A stretch of DNA of 64,000 nt from Neobacillus soli NBRC 102451 (GTDB lineage Bacteria; Bacillota; Bacilli; Bacillales; Cytobacillaceae). The stretch's first letter is position 1. Each line of letters opens with the position of its first letter. The DNA is taken from contig NZ_BCVI01000036.1 in assembly GCF_001591665.1 (NCBI RefSeq), forward strand, positions 99,866-163,865, given 5' to 3'. A model generated the notes under the pieces. That model made no database searches. It worked only from the letters and a program-made list of their open reading frames with translations, and was not told the DNA's origin. The position numbers and the translations under genes are program-made. Shown piece after piece: positions 26,472 to 35,584 of this stretch.

Positions 26472-27965
26472 CTATATTCCGAAAATATTTAATGGTTTAG
26501 CCCCAATATAGGAGACAACACTCTTCGTTTCTGTATATAATTCGAGCGTTTCAACACATAACTCCCTGCCAAATCCAGACTGTTTGTAGCCGCCGAAAGG
26601 TGTGCCCGGGAAGGCTGAAATCGGACTATTCACCATCACAATGCCTGCCCGGATTCCCGCCGCAATTCGGTGTGCTTTGCCGTGGTCTTTTGTCCAAATC
26701 GCAGAACCTAGCCCAAAGATTGAATCATTGGCCTGTTTTAACACTTCGGAGTCATCTTTAAATTTCATCACAACGACTACAGGTCCAAACACTTCTTCTT
26801 GGGCAATCCTCATATCATTGGTTACATTGCCAATAATGGTTGGCTGATACCAATAGCCGTTTTCAAACTCTGGTCCTTCAGGGCGGCTTCCGCCAAAAAG
26901 AATTTCCCCGCCTTCTTCAATCGCCAGCTTTACATAGCCATCAACTGTATTCTCATGACTTTTCGAGATGAGTGCGCCCATATGCGTTTCTTTGTTGAAC
27001 GGGTCGCCTACTTTTAATTTCCTTGCCTTTTCAATAAACCTTGTCAAAAATTCATCATAAATATTTTCATGAACAAAGATTCGCGAGCGCGCTTCACAGG
27101 ATTGACCTGAGTTGTAGAATATTCCATATATAGACCCAGCAACTGCCGCCTCAATATCACAGTCATCAAAGATAATACTTGGTGATTTTCCGCCCAGCTC
27201 AAGGGTTATACGCTTAAGGGTTTCCGATGCACGTGCCATGATGTCTTTCCCTGTTTCGGTTTCACCGGTAAAGGCCACTTTATCTACACCCGGATGCTCG
27301 GTCAAATATGGACCAATTTCAGAACCGCTCCCAGTTAGAACATTCACCACGCCAGCCGGTACGCCGGCCTCCTGACAAATATCTGCAAGCATGAAAGCCG
27401 TAATTGGCGTATAGCTAGCTGGTTTTAAGATAATTGTACAACCTGCTGCCAATGCAGGTGCTACCTTCCATGCAGCCATCATTAATGGATAGTTCCAAGG
27501 AATAATTTGAGCACAAACACCCACTGGTTCCTTCGTGGTATAGTTAAAAAATCCATTGGGTACTGAGTTAGTCCGTCCTCCAAAAGTGGTAATTGCACCT
27601 GCATAAAATTCAAAGTCCTCAATCGCCTGTGTAATTTGACCTTGTGCGGCTGCCACCGTTTTTCCGCTATTTAAAACCTCCGCCTCAACAAGCTCATTAA
27701 AGCGCTCACGCATAATTTGGGCAATTTTATTAAGGACCCTTGCCCTTCTTGCCGGCGATAATTTCGGCCACTTGCCAGTATCAAATGCCTTTCTTGCTGC
27801 ATTTACAGCACGATTTACATCTTCCTTCGTCGCTTTTGCGACTTTTGCTAACACTTCACCCGTAGCAGGATTATGTGTTTCAAAAAATTGTTCACTGCTG
27901 CTATTGCTGTATTCCCCATTAATTAATAACTGGTACTCTTCCTTCAATGTCGTTGTTTTTAACAT
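26472..27965 (-). CDS. Aldehyde dehydrogenase (probable ring-opening semialdehyde dehydrogenase)
   Basis: A 497-residue NAD(P)-dependent aldehyde dehydrogenase. The catalytic Glu lies in LELGGKSPSIIF, the catalytic Cys in YNSGQSCEARSRIFV, and the C-terminal EEVFGPVVVV and GTPFGGYKQSGFGREL follow. Start ATG 27965 is favoured because AAAGGGGT lies 7 bases upstream; a longer frame would run into the thiolase gene. No hydratase domain is fused, unlike E. coli PaaZ. With the neighbouring hydrolase it could oxidise the dehydrosuberyl-CoA semialdehyde. Confidence 0.8.
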   Translation of the reverse strand: MLKTTTLKEEYQLLINGEYSNSSSEQFFETHNPATGEVLAKVAKATKEDVNRAVNAARKAFDTGKWPKLSPARRARVLNKIAQIMRERFNELVEAEVLNSGKTVAAAQGQITQAIEDFEFYAGAITTFGGRTNSVPNGFFNYTTKEPVGVCAQIIPWNYPLMMAAWKVAPALAAGCTIILKPASYTPITAFMLADICQEAGVPAGVVNVLTGSGSEIGPYLTEHPGVDKVAFTGETETGKDIMARASETLKRITLELGGKSPSIIFDDCDIEAAVAGSIYGIFYNSGQSCEARSRIFVHENIYDEFLTRFIEKARKLKVGDPFNKETHMGALISKSHENTVDGYVKLAIEEGGEILFGGSRPEGPEFENGYWYQPTIIGNVTNDMRIAQEEVFGPVVVVMKFKDDSEVLKQANDSIFGLGSAIWTKDHGKAHRIAAGIRAGIVMVNSPISAFPGTPFGGYKQSGFGRELCVETLELYTETKSVVSYIGAKPLNIFGI

Positions 27966-27978
27966 TCCGGTAACCCCT

Positions 27979-29178
27979 TTACATTTTTTCGATAATCGTG
28001 GAAATTCCTTGGCCAACTCCAATGCACATGCTAGCAAGACCATATCTGCAATCACGTTTCTGCATCTCATGCACAAGCGTGGTTAAGATTCTTGCACCAC
28101 TACAGCCAAGAGGGTGTCCAAGTGCAATTGCGCCTCCATTTACGTTGACTTTCCCCATGTCAAACCCTAACTCTTTAATGCATGCTGCAGATTGAGCAGC
28201 AAATGCTTCGTTAAGTTCAATCAAATCAAGATCATTAACGGATAATCCTGCTCTCTGCAATGCCTTCCTAGTTGCGGGAACCGGCCCAATTCCCATGAAT
28301 GCCGGATCCACCCCTGCAACGGCAGAGGTCACGATTCTAGCTAATGGTTTTAAGCCTAACTTTTCTGCCAGCTCTTTTTCCATGATTAAGATGGCGCTTG
28401 CTCCATCATTAATGCCTGATGAATTTCCAGCAGTAACCGTTCCCCCATCCTTAAATACGGGTTTTAACTTCGCCAGCGCCTCCCATGTGGTGGAAGGACG
28501 AACATGTTCGTCCGTTTGAAAATTAATCGATTCTCCCCTTTTCTGCGGAATTTTAACTGGGATAATTTCATCCTGGAATCGACCACTTTCTATTGCAGCA
28601 GCTGCTTTTAATTGACTGCTGAGTGCGAGCTCATCCTGCTCTTCTCTGGAAATGTGATATCTTTCCGCTACATTTTCCGCTGTTTCTCCTAAACTAATCG
28701 GAGGATGTGCCTTGGCAAGACTAGGATTAACAAGGCGCCAGCCAATCGTCGTATCAAATAAAGTTTGATTGCTTCTAGCGTTTGACAACTGGGGTTTCAT
28801 CATGACATATGGAGCCCGTGTCATGTTCTCGGTTCCACCTGCAATAAAAATGTTACCAAGCCCTGCTTTAATTGCGGAGGAGGCTTGATTTATCGCATCT
28901 AACCCTGAACCACATAAACGATTAATTGTCACCCCAGCTACGGATTCAGGAATCCCTGCTAATAGCAGGCCCATTCTCGCTACATTTCGATTATCTTCGC
29001 CCGCTTGGTTCGTACAACCGAAGTAAACATCTTCTATTAAAGAAGGATCCACTTGTACTCTAGCCAAAAGACCTTTCATGACATGTCCTGCTAAGTCGTC
29101 GGCACGAATGTTTGTTAAAGCACCGTTTATCTTCCCAATGGGTGTCCGCACCGCATCAATTATGACTGCTTCTCTCAT
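27979..29178 (-). CDS. Thiolase (PaaJ/PcaF-like acetyl-CoA acyltransferase)
   Basis: A 399-residue thiolase. The nucleophilic Cys is in [14 protein letters not shown] (about residue 90), the His is in [17 protein letters not shown], and the second Cys is in CIGVGQG near the end. It would cleave 3-oxoadipyl-CoA or a related beta-keto acyl-CoA with CoA to give acetyl-CoA plus a shortened acyl-CoA. Its ATGA overlaps the stop of the dehydrogenase gene before it, so the two are translationally coupled. Confidence 0.85.
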   Translation of the reverse strand: MREAVIIDAVRTPIGKINGALTNIRADDLAGHVMKGLLARVQVDPSLIEDVYFGCTNQAGEDNRNVARMGLLLAGIPESVAGVTINRLCGSGLDAINQASSAIKAGLGNIFIAGGTENMTRAPYVMMKPQLSNARSNQTLFDTTIGWRLVNPSLAKAHPPISLGETAENVAERYHISREEQDELALSSQLKAAAAIESGRFQDEIIPVKIPQKRGESINFQTDEHVRPSTTWEALAKLKPVFKDGGTVTAGNSSGINDGASAILIMEKELAEKLGLKPLARIVTSAVAGVDPAFMGIGPVPATRKALQRAGLSVNDLDLIELNEAFAAQSAACIKELGFDMGKVNVNGGAIALGHPLGCSGARILTTLVHEMQKRDCRYGLASMCIGVGQGISTIIEKM

Positions 29179-29927
29179 TGCGAGTACTCCTTCACCTGAC
29201 GATTTTGGTTGAAATAGAAACCCTTCCCTGTTTCCGTGCCGGTCCAGCCGGCATAAACAAGCTTGCGGATTAATGGTGCGGGTCGATATCTCTCTTCACC
29301 CAGCTGTCTGTGCAACCCAGTTAAGACAGCATACACATCATCAATACCAATTTTCTCCGCCCATTCTAAGGGGCCGAGCGGATAATTGGTTCCTTTTTTC
29401 ATCGCTTCATCAATGTCTTCCGCCGAGGCTGTGCCTTCAATGAGAGAAAAGGCTGCTTCATTAATAATCATCGATAGGATCCGCGGGAAGACCAGACCGG
29501 CTTCATCCTGAACCACTTCTGTTTCCTGCCCAATCGCAAAAAACAGTTCTTCGACCAGCTGCAAATAATAAAGATCTGATTGTAATGCCGGGGCTATTTC
29601 AATCAATTTTCCCTCCATGAAATTCGCGAAGGCTCCAAACCCAATCAGCCTCTCAGGATGGGTCAGCCACGATGCTGCTTCTGTTGCCGTTAATGCAAGC
29701 GTGGTTGCTACTATCAACGTCGAAGGATGGACATGGGCTTCAATATCTCTTAGGTTTTTCCTTTTTTGCTCAAGATCGAGATTGGTCGTTTCAATAACTG
29801 CCTCAATGTCTTTAACTGCTTCGAAGTCGTTGAGCGCAACTTCTTTTAACCCATTTGCTCGAAGAGAATGTACAAGCTCTTTTGCTAACAAATTTTCACC
29901 TATGACGACAATTCCTTTAGGTGTCAT
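29175..29927 (-). CDS. Degenerate 3-hydroxyacyl-CoA dehydrogenase-like protein
   Basis: A 250-residue relative of the PaaH family. The N-terminal Rossmann segment reads [20 protein letters not shown], so the usual GxGxxG is lost, while the C-terminal 3HCDH domain ([20 protein letters not shown], then [17 protein letters not shown]) is preserved. Typical members are 280-290 residues. ATG 29927 is chosen by its GGAGGG site; the gene overlaps the preceding intact dehydrogenase by 11 bases. It may be a subunit that partners the intact enzyme, or act on a substrate without NAD; neither is shown. Confidence 0.65.
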   Translation of the reverse strand: MTPKGIVVIGENLLAKELVHSLRANGLKEVALNDFEAVKDIEAVIETTNLDLEQKRKNLRDIEAHVHPSTLIVATTLALTATEAASWLTHPERLIGFGAFANFMEGKLIEIAPALQSDLYYLQLVEELFFAIGQETEVVQDEAGLVFPRILSMIINEAAFSLIEGTASAEDIDEAMKKGTNYPLGPLEWAEKIGIDDVYAVLTGLHRQLGEERYRPAPLIRKLVYAGWTGTETGKGFYFNQNRQVKEYSQ

Positions 29928-30777
29928 ATGAAAAGAACCCTCCCTTCGTCTTTCTCCCCAGGCTGCCTGCTTGAACCATCCGTTCCTGAAGATAATGCGG
30001 TCGAAAACGCGGTTCCCCATAAAAACTGTTGTGGACTGATTTTGTTACCGCGAAATTGACATCAATCCCAATTAAGTCCTGAAGCTCAAAGGGCCCCATT
30101 TTAAAATTCCCTGCCATTTTCATAATACGGTCAATTTGTTTCACGTCAGCTACTTGATCATTCATGATTTTCAAGGCTTCACCGTAAAATGGCCGTGCGA
30201 CGCGATTGACAATAAAACCTGGAGTATCTTTGCAGACAACCGGACTCTTACGAATCTTTTTAGCAAACTCAACCAATGTTTCCACTGTTTCAGATGACGT
30301 TTTTAATCCGCGGACGACCTCAACTAATGGCATGACAGGAGCTGGATTGAAGAAGTGAAAACCAGCTACTCGCTTTGGTGTCTGTATTTGCCCGGAGATT
30401 TCTGTAATGGATAACGATGAAGTGTTCGTTGCCAGGATGGTATCTTTAAAACATACTTCTTCAAGGGTTCTAAAAATGGAACGCTTAATTTCGATATTTT
30501 CTGGTGCCGCTTCAATGATAAGCTGGCAATCATGAAGCTCTGATAAATCAGCCGTTGTTTGCAGGTTTTCTTTCATTTCCTTAATTTCTTGAGCGCTTGC
30601 TCTATTTTTTTGCACTAATCGATCCAATCTTGACTCTATTGCTGCTTTGGCTCGATCAACTGTTTCAAGGTCGATATCATAAATGATGACGGTATATCCG
30701 TATTGAATCATGAGCTGGGCAATTCCAGCTCCCATTGTTCCCGAACCAACAATACCAATTTTCTCAATTTGCTTCAT
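29917..30777 (-). CDS. 3-hydroxyacyl-CoA dehydrogenase (PaaH/Hbd-like)
   Basis: A 286-residue NAD-dependent dehydrogenase with an intact [11 protein letters not shown] motif (about residues 9-19), the catalytic His in [16 protein letters not shown], and the conserved [11 protein letters not shown] that opens the C-terminal domain. It would oxidise a 3-hydroxyacyl-CoA in the beta-oxidation steps of the aromatic pathway. ATG 30777 is preferred because GAGAGGTG precedes it; an in-frame ATG at 30798 overlaps the upstream stop (TAATG) but lacks a site. Confidence 0.85.
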   Translation of the reverse strand: MKQIEKIGIVGSGTMGAGIAQLMIQYGYTVIIYDIDLETVDRAKAAIESRLDRLVQKNRASAQEIKEMKENLQTTADLSELHDCQLIIEAAPENIEIKRSIFRTLEEVCFKDTILATNTSSLSITEISGQIQTPKRVAGFHFFNPAPVMPLVEVVRGLKTSSETVETLVEFAKKIRKSPVVCKDTPGFIVNRVARPFYGEALKIMNDQVADVKQIDRIMKMAGNFKMGPFELQDLIGIDVNFAVTKSVHNSFYGEPRFRPHYLQERMVQAGSLGRKTKGGFFSYDT

Positions 30778-30797
30778 CGGAAGCTTGACACCTCTCA

Positions 30798-30959
30798 TTA
30801 TTTCGACTGTGATGCTTGCCAGCGAATATATTCAAAGACAGTGCGGCAGCTGTTGCAATAATACTGGAGGACCAATTGGGCGGTACCGAAAGAAGATATT
30901 TTTTCAACATTTTCGGAAGAGCAAAATGAGCATTGAATTGTTCTTTTCTCATCAGACAT
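30798..30959 (-). CDS. Stand-alone PaaD C-terminal zinc ribbon
   Basis: A 53-residue protein with two CxxC knuckles, QCSFCSSENVEKIS and YYCNSCRTVFEYI, at about residues 10-13 and 35-38. This matches the C-terminal zinc ribbon of PaaD (C-x2-C ... ISxFGT ... C-x2-C ... F-x-Y). In ordinary PaaD this ribbon is fused to a DUF59 domain; here the DUF59 protein is encoded separately at 31819-32142. Its ATGTCTGA start overlaps the paaC-like stop, so coupling is tight. PaaD helps mature the oxygenase metal centre; the ribbon is probably still needed for that. Confidence 0.75.
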   Translation of the reverse strand: MSDEKRTIQCSFCSSENVEKISSFGTAQLVLQYYCNSCRTVFEYIRWQASQSK

Positions 30960-31590
30960 GTTGTACATCCCCAAGGGTCATTAGTTTTTCGATTGTTTCA
31001 TTGTATGCATTTACTAGATTGCTATTTTCCAAGATTACTTTTTCAGAGATTAATAGTTTGTCATTTTCCACATTCTTTAACCATTGCAAAACTTCTATAG
31101 TTACCCGTTCTAACTCCTCTGTAAATGTTTTTGGAACGGCCCCTTTATCAGTAAGCAATTGTTTACACCAACTCTTTGAGTAAAGAAGATGTTCCTCTTG
31201 TTCTTTAAGCATTTTACTAAATGGCGTGTGTAAACCTGGGTGCTTTGCACTGCTAACAGCATTTATGACGAGATCCACGGCAGCATTCACCGCGTAAACT
31301 CCGGCAATTAACGCAACCCAGTTGGTGGTATTTACAACAGCCGGAAAGGCCTTTCCTGTTTGGGTTTTAATTTCAACTTTACTGCCGTTTAGACCCTGCA
31401 ATTCATTTGCCCATTTATACATAAGCCGCGCATGACCAAGTTCAGCTTGGGCCAAGGCAATCGAAGATAGCGTAGCTTCTAAATTTGGACCGCTAATACC
31501 AATTTCTACAAGACGGTCACCTAGGATAAATTTGTTATCGGCCACTGTTTCGGCTAATTTTATAAGAGATACATTGTTTAGGATACTCAT
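30952..31590 (-). CDS. paaC: PaaC-like subunit of a phenylacetyl-CoA-type epoxygenase
   Basis: A 212-residue Phe_ACP-family (PF05138-type) ferritin-like protein, shorter than the usual 250. It keeps helix 2 as ALAQAELGHARLMYKW and helix 4 as KEQEEHLLYSKSW. In known complexes PaaC is the structural, non-catalytic partner of PaaA. ATG 31590 is used because it follows the paaB-like stop by one base and has GAGGGTG upstream. An N-terminal extension read from further up would overlap paaB and is unlikely. Confidence 0.7.
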   Translation of the reverse strand: MSILNNVSLIKLAETVADNKFILGDRLVEIGISGPNLEATLSSIALAQAELGHARLMYKWANELQGLNGSKVEIKTQTGKAFPAVVNTTNWVALIAGVYAVNAAVDLVINAVSSAKHPGLHTPFSKMLKEQEEHLLYSKSWCKQLLTDKGAVPKTFTEELERVTIEVLQWLKNVENDKLLISEKVILENSNLVNAYNETIEKLMTLGDVQHV

Positions 31591-31591
31591 T

Positions 31592-31822
31592 TTAATTAAC
31601 ACCCTCTTTTTCAAATAGTGGTTCTGGAAGGCGTACTGTAATGAAGGCATCTTTTCGGACAATTTGCATTTCTACCCAGTCTTCTTCATCGTAAATGTAT
31701 TGTGCATAAACTTTTGCCAGTTCATCACTCTCAGCCTGAAATGACCCAACATAAATTAAATCATCGCCTCGTTTGATCCGGGTAAAAAGAAAGTATTCCT
31801 GTTTCTGTTTCGTAAAAGTCAT
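31592..31822 (-). CDS. paaB: PaaB-like subunit
   Basis: A 76-residue protein with the PaaB pattern (FLFTRIKRGDDLIYVGSF, then AKVYAQYIYDEEDWVEMQIV). PaaB is a small protein required for activity of the PaaAC oxygenase. Usual length is about 95, so this is a short version. Its ATGA overlaps the stop of the DUF59 gene. Confidence 0.7.
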   Translation of the reverse strand: MTFTKQKQEYFLFTRIKRGDDLIYVGSFQAESDELAKVYAQYIYDEEDWVEMQIVRKDAFITVRLPEPLFEKEGVN

Positions 31823-32142
31823 GAGCTAACCCCCCAAGTTCTGAGTTTTTCTTTCCCCTTATCGCTCATATTTTGTACGGTCCAAGGCGGACTCCAAACC
31901 ACTTCAATATCCACTGCTGAAATATCTTCTTCTTTAAGAAGCCGTTCCTTGATATCGCTTTCAATCCATTGCATGCAGCCGCAGCCTGTTGAGGTGTAGG
32001 TCATCTTTACGGCAAGCTTGCTGCCTTCCACTTTTGTAATTTCATAGATTAATCCCATATCAACGACACTAATCGGAAACTCTGGGTCCATTACTTCGGT
32101 TAGAGCATTCCAGTATTTTTCAGTCTCTACCGTTTGCATCAT
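31819..32142 (-). CDS. paaD: PaaD-like DUF59 (MIP18-type) protein lacking the zinc ribbon
   Basis: A 107-residue DUF59 protein: EVMDPEFPISVVDMGLIYEI, the reactive-Cys motif TSTGCGCMQWIESDI, and VVWSPPWT. These are PaaD hallmarks, but normal PaaD (about 160) continues into a CxxC zinc ribbon that is missing here; the ribbon is a separate gene at 30798-30959. PaaD is thought to assist metal-cluster assembly. It begins inside the paaA stop (TAATG) and is followed by paaB. Confidence 0.75.
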   Translation of the reverse strand: MMQTVETEKYWNALTEVMDPEFPISVVDMGLIYEITKVEGSKLAVKMTYTSTGCGCMQWIESDIKERLLKEEDISAVDIEVVWSPPWTVQNMSDKGKEKLRTWGVSS

Positions 32143-33080
32143 TAGATAACCTCCTTCGCTCTTAGTTCTTCTAATTCAAAGAATCCCTGTTGAATTCTAC
32201 TAACAAACTCTTGATTATTGGGGCCGCGTTTTTTAAAGCGTTCAATTACTCCCTGCCATGTGTCTGGTTGATCCGTCAGCCATTTTTTATTTTCAACATC
32301 AAATTTGCACGGAAAAGGGACATCAATCACGTACTTCCCTTGTTCCTCATCAAAATGGGCGGGAACTTTTATACCAATTGATTCACAAAATGGCACCGCT
32401 GTTGACAACCATTTTTGCCTTAGCTCATCATTTGTGCTTCCTTTGAGCTTATAATCTAATTGAGCCGAACGGCTTTTGAGGTTGTCAGAGACTCCGAAAA
32501 ACTCTAAAGCCATTAAGAACATCCAATCCACCGCTTCTTGAACTTGCTTGGCTGTTTCCGGGCTTTTCATTCCCGCCTTCATAATGATTTCCCCATTGCG
32601 TAAGTGGAAAAGCTCTTCTTTGTCTACCTTCACTAAGGCACGTTTCCATGGACCATATGATGTGTTGTGGTAGGCATCTCCCAGCAGGGTGTATCCTGAG
32701 CGGTCAAATAGGCCATTAAAAACGCCTAACTCAATCCAATTGTCTAATTTAAAATCAAAGGCATATGGGTTTTTCCAACGATTGGCAGGGCGATTATAAA
32801 GAAGCTCATCAACATCTTCACCAAGATCCTCTAATAGTCGATAGGCAATATGTGCGTGGCCGATTTCGTCCTGAATAACAGCAAGTGCTGTAATCTTATA
32901 GTTTAGATTTGGGGCTTGATTGTATACGGTTAAAAGGGGAGGTACACTCAAAAGCTCTGTGTCGCCAACAATGGTTAACGTCTGTTTTAGGGCACGGAGA
33001 TACTCATCATTCATATCATCTCTACACTCAAGCATAAATCCCTTTTGAATCTTATCTATTAAAACTTCAGCCTGACTCAT
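32142..33080 (-). CDS. paaA: PaaA-like catalytic subunit of a CoA-thioester epoxygenase
   Basis: A 312-residue Phe_ACP-family di-iron protein, similar in length to PaaA (about 309). Two E-x2-H pairs are visible, QDEIGHAHIAYR (about residues 69-80) and DKEELFHLRNGE (about 155-166), which fit the carboxylate-bridged di-iron ligands, along with LDNWIELGVFNGLFDRSGY. PaaA with PaaC turns phenylacetyl-CoA into its ring-1,2-epoxide using O2 and electrons from PaaE. No PaaE reductase gene is in the window. The ligase at the far end of the operon looks benzoate-type, so the native thioester may differ. It heads an 11-gene operon. Confidence 0.8.
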   Translation of the reverse strand: MSQAEVLIDKIQKGFMLECRDDMNDEYLRALKQTLTIVGDTELLSVPPLLTVYNQAPNLNYKITALAVIQDEIGHAHIAYRLLEDLGEDVDELLYNRPANRWKNPYAFDFKLDNWIELGVFNGLFDRSGYTLLGDAYHNTSYGPWKRALVKVDKEELFHLRNGEIIMKAGMKSPETAKQVQEAVDWMFLMALEFFGVSDNLKSRSAQLDYKLKGSTNDELRQKWLSTAVPFCESIGIKVPAHFDEEQGKYVIDVPFPCKFDVENKKWLTDQPDTWQGVIERFKKRGPNNQEFVSRIQQGFFELEELRAKEVI

Positions 33081-33094
33081 ATTGCTCGCCTCAC

Positions 33095-33121
33095 TTTATT
33101 ACGTTTTTTATTTCATCGTCT
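33095..33121 (-). promoter_or_regulatory. Candidate operator downstream of the paaA promoter
   Basis: Reading the minus strand: GACGATGAAATAAAAAACG then TAATAAA. A nearly identical element lies at 36399-36426, with the same 9-base gap to the -10 box. The binding factor is probably the PaaX-like regulator. Confidence 0.55.
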
Positions 33122-33130
33122 ATATATGAT

Positions 33131-33159
33131 AATATAGATTATTTTAAATTGTCTGTCAA
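33131..33159 (-). promoter_or_regulatory. Sigma-A promoter of the paa-like operon
   Basis: TTGACA (33154-33159), 17-base spacer, TATATT (33131-33136) on the minus strand, about 45 bases before the paaA-like start. Confidence 0.75.
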
Positions 33160-33206
33160 TATATTTATTACGTTTTTACAGTGATAATATTAAAAACATA
33201 ATATCC

Positions 33207-33247
33207 ATAAAAAAAAAGACACCATTCACTGTAAAAATGGCGTCTTT
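33207..33247 (-). terminator. Terminator after the enoyl-CoA hydratase gene
   Basis: AAAGACACCATT (33215-33226) / AATGGCGTCTTT (33236-33247), one mismatch, then a long T run on the minus strand. Confidence 0.8.
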
Positions 33248-33278
33248 CGCTTATCTGTATTTTATTAGTAATCCTCTA

Positions 33279-34055
33279 CTACTCACCTTTAAAGTTCGGT
33301 GGCCGTTTTTCCTTAAAGGCTTCTAAGGCCTCTAACCGATCTTTAGTAGGGATTATCACCTCATAGGCCTTCGCTTCAATCGCTAAACCTGTGTTTACAT
33401 CTGCATTGCTTCCGTAATTTATCGCAAACTTCGCCTGTGTGACGGCAAGTGGAGCATTTTTCTTGATTTCCTCTGCTAATTCAATAGCGGAATCTAGTAA
33501 CTGGCTGCGTTCAACCACCCTATTTATGATTCCCAAATCAAAGGCTTGGGCAGCATCTATCCTTCTAGCCGTTAAAATCAATTCCTTTGCTTTCGATGTT
33601 CCAATTAAGCGGCTTAAACGCTGTGTGCCGCCAGCGCCGGGGATAATTCCCCAGCTCACTTCCGTTAACCCCATGGTTGCTTCTTTAACTGCCATGCGAA
33701 AATCACAAACAAGGGCAAGCTCCAGCCCGCCGCCAAGCGCATAACCATTGATAGCAGCGATGGTTGGCTGCGGCAACTCTTCAATCTTTGTGAACACATC
33801 CCGGATCATATTCACGTTTCTACGTACTTCTTTTTCGTTGAGTGTGCGTCTTTCCCGCAAATCTGCGCCTGCACTGAATGCCTTTTCTCCAGCTCCAGTA
33901 ATAATAACGACACGTGTATCCTTATCTAACTTAAGGCCGTCTATCACTTCTTCCAATAGTAAAAGTGTATCATAATCAAAGCAATTTAATTGTTCAGGGC
34001 GATTAATGGTCACGACCGCTAAATGATTTTCTATCTTTAATTTTACTTTTTCCAA
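33279..34055 (-). CDS. Enoyl-CoA hydratase/isomerase family protein (PaaF/PaaG-like)
   Basis: A 258-residue crotonase-fold enzyme with the oxyanion segments AFSAGADLRE and NGYALGGGLELALVCDFRMA and the catalytic region GLTEVSWGIIPGAGGTQRL, ending in KRPPNFKGE. It would hydrate or isomerise an unsaturated CoA ester in the same pathway. It follows the PaaX-like regulator by 46 bases and shares its transcript. Only about 40% like the two oxepin-type copies by eye. Confidence 0.8.
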   Translation of the reverse strand: MEKVKLKIENHLAVVTINRPEQLNCFDYDTLLLLEEVIDGLKLDKDTRVVIITGAGEKAFSAGADLRERRTLNEKEVRRNVNMIRDVFTKIEELPQPTIAAINGYALGGGLELALVCDFRMAVKEATMGLTEVSWGIIPGAGGTQRLSRLIGTSKAKELILTARRIDAAQAFDLGIINRVVERSQLLDSAIELAEEIKKNAPLAVTQAKFAINYGSNADVNTGLAIEAKAYEVIIPTKDRLEALEAFKEKRPPNFKGE

Positions 34056-34101
34056 ATCGAACCCGCCTTCTAATTAGGGATTAGTCTTTTTACGAAGCGC
34101 A

Positions 34102-34980
34102 TTAAACATAAACTTCTTTAAAAGGATTAATTGCTTTGTCTCTTACCGGCTTTATTTCTTGGTCTGGTGCAGATTCATAGATGGATTCAAAATAGCGAAT
34201 GGATGGTATCGAGATTAATTGATGAATATTCCAAAATAGTTCTCTTGCTTTTGTTCCTACCCAATCCTCCGGCAGTAAATCGCGGGGAAAGCCTGGGTCT
34301 TGGAAGAGAAATTTTCGATATTCATGAACGATAGATGTTCGTTTAATGAAACATTCTTCATCTGTTAATGTATTGGTTAAGGCCTTCTCCCGTAGTTGTT
34401 CAAATTCCGGGGAATACTTTTCAATGAATTTATCGTAATTATCAGAAACCTGACCAATGTCCCATCCCTTTTCAATAATACTGTCGTTTGTATGCGAGAC
34501 AACATCGGAACAGCTAAATAAAATGGTATTTTCCTCAATTTGATAAATCTTAATCATTTCCATTACCTGGTTTTCGAGTGGATTAGGGCTGATCCAGGTA
34601 CTATTTGAAATCATGCCAAAACCTGTCCAGGTAAGCTCCTTGCGGATTTCATTGCGAAGCTCTCGTTTTTCCTCCGGGAAGGAATAGCTTAAAATTCTCC
34701 ACTTGCCATCCCAAGCTGCTCGAGGGGCTGCATATACCCTTGTCACTCCATCATCCACCCTTCGTTTCCCATGTTCTGTAATAGAGTAATAGCTTTTATT
34801 GCCCTTTTTTCTGACCTTCAATAAATTCTTCTGGACCATTCTTAAGATTGCACCACGAACAGAGGATTCTGAAATACCAAATCCACTCATTAGCTGAATT
34901 AAACTCCCGACCCAGATTTCTCCCCCATAATATTGAATGTATTCTCCATATAGAGTAAACATTAGCGATCTCGGCTTCAT
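34102..34980 (-). CDS. paaX: PaaX-family transcriptional regulator
   Basis: A 292-residue PaaX-type repressor. The N-terminus MKPRSLMFTLYGEYIQYYGG is the family signature, followed by a winged helix (GISESSVRGAILRMVQKNLL) and the PaaX C-terminal regions (RILSYSFPEEKRELRNEIRK; FLFQDPGFPRDLLPEDW). PaaX proteins release DNA on binding an aryl-CoA thioester. It probably controls the two promoters with the shared operator. A TATAAT-like -10 (35038-35043) lies upstream, with an operator-like ATTTCATTTGTCT near 35006-35018, suggesting autoregulation. Confidence 0.85.
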   Translation of the reverse strand: MKPRSLMFTLYGEYIQYYGGEIWVGSLIQLMSGFGISESSVRGAILRMVQKNLLKVRKKGNKSYYSITEHGKRRVDDGVTRVYAAPRAAWDGKWRILSYSFPEEKRELRNEIRKELTWTGFGMISNSTWISPNPLENQVMEMIKIYQIEENTILFSCSDVVSHTNDSIIEKGWDIGQVSDNYDKFIEKYSPEFEQLREKALTNTLTDEECFIKRTSIVHEYRKFLFQDPGFPRDLLPEDWVGTKARELFWNIHQLISIPSIRYFESIYESAPDQEIKPVRDKAINPFKEVYV

Positions 34981-35058
34981 AATTGCCACCATCCAGTAAT
35001 TTATAATTTCATTTGTCTTTCTTTAGGAGACATTTATATTATAGAGGAACGCCATCAT

Positions 35059-35508
35059 TTATGCATTAAACCTGGGCCTGTTTTCATCTGCTTTTACATG
35101 AATATTTTTGCTTAGAATCGTTTTAACATCCTCTGGAATGATGACTGCTTTGATTCCTTCGGCAGACTGCTCTACCCAGCCGCGCACTTCGTAACCGTAG
35201 GCAACGCGTTTTCCATCCCTATAAACCACATGTCTCAATTTAATGGTCTTTCGATTCATTTCTTCCACCTGTGTATGAATCGTGATCAAATCATCATAAA
35301 GCAGTGCTTTTTCAAACGTACATTGCACATCGAGAAGCGGCACAATAATTCCTCGTTCTTCTTCCAACTTTGCCGGTGATAAATCACAGCTTCTAAAAAA
35401 TTGATGGCCTGCAATATCAAACCATTTAAAGAAGTTCGGATAATAGACAATCCCCGCTTTATCCGTATCACCCCAATTGACCAACACTTCAAGCTCATTT
35501 GATCGCAC
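35059..35508 (-). CDS. Acyl-CoA thioesterase, 4-hydroxybenzoyl-CoA thioesterase type
   Basis: A 149-residue hot-dog-fold thioesterase. The catalytic Asp is in VNWGDTDKAGIVYYPNFFKW, the 4HBT pattern. Such enzymes hydrolyse aryl- or acyl-CoA to free CoA, relieving dead-end thioesters. GTG 35508 is supported by AAAGGAGG with a 7-base spacing. It lies between the second hydratase copy and paaX on the same strand. Hydrolysis of stalled aromatic CoA esters is likely, but the substrate is not shown. Confidence 0.8.
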   Translation of the reverse strand: MRSNELEVLVNWGDTDKAGIVYYPNFFKWFDIAGHQFFRSCDLSPAKLEEERGIIVPLLDVQCTFEKALLYDDLITIHTQVEEMNRKTIKLRHVVYRDGKRVAYGYEVRGWVEQSAEGIKAVIIPEDVKTILSKNIHVKADENRPRFNA

Positions 35509-35542
35509 TCAGAGGCCTCCTTTCACGTTTACCCTCACTTGA

Positions 35543-35578
35543 TTAAAATGGCGATATCGATAATCGATATCGCCACTT
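35543..35578 (-). terminator. Terminator between the second hydratase copy and the thioesterase
   Basis: TGGCGATATCGAT (35549-35561) / ATCGATATCGCCA (35563-35575), nearly perfect palindrome, then TTTTAAT on the minus strand. Confidence 0.75.
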
Positions 35579-35584
35579 TGTATA

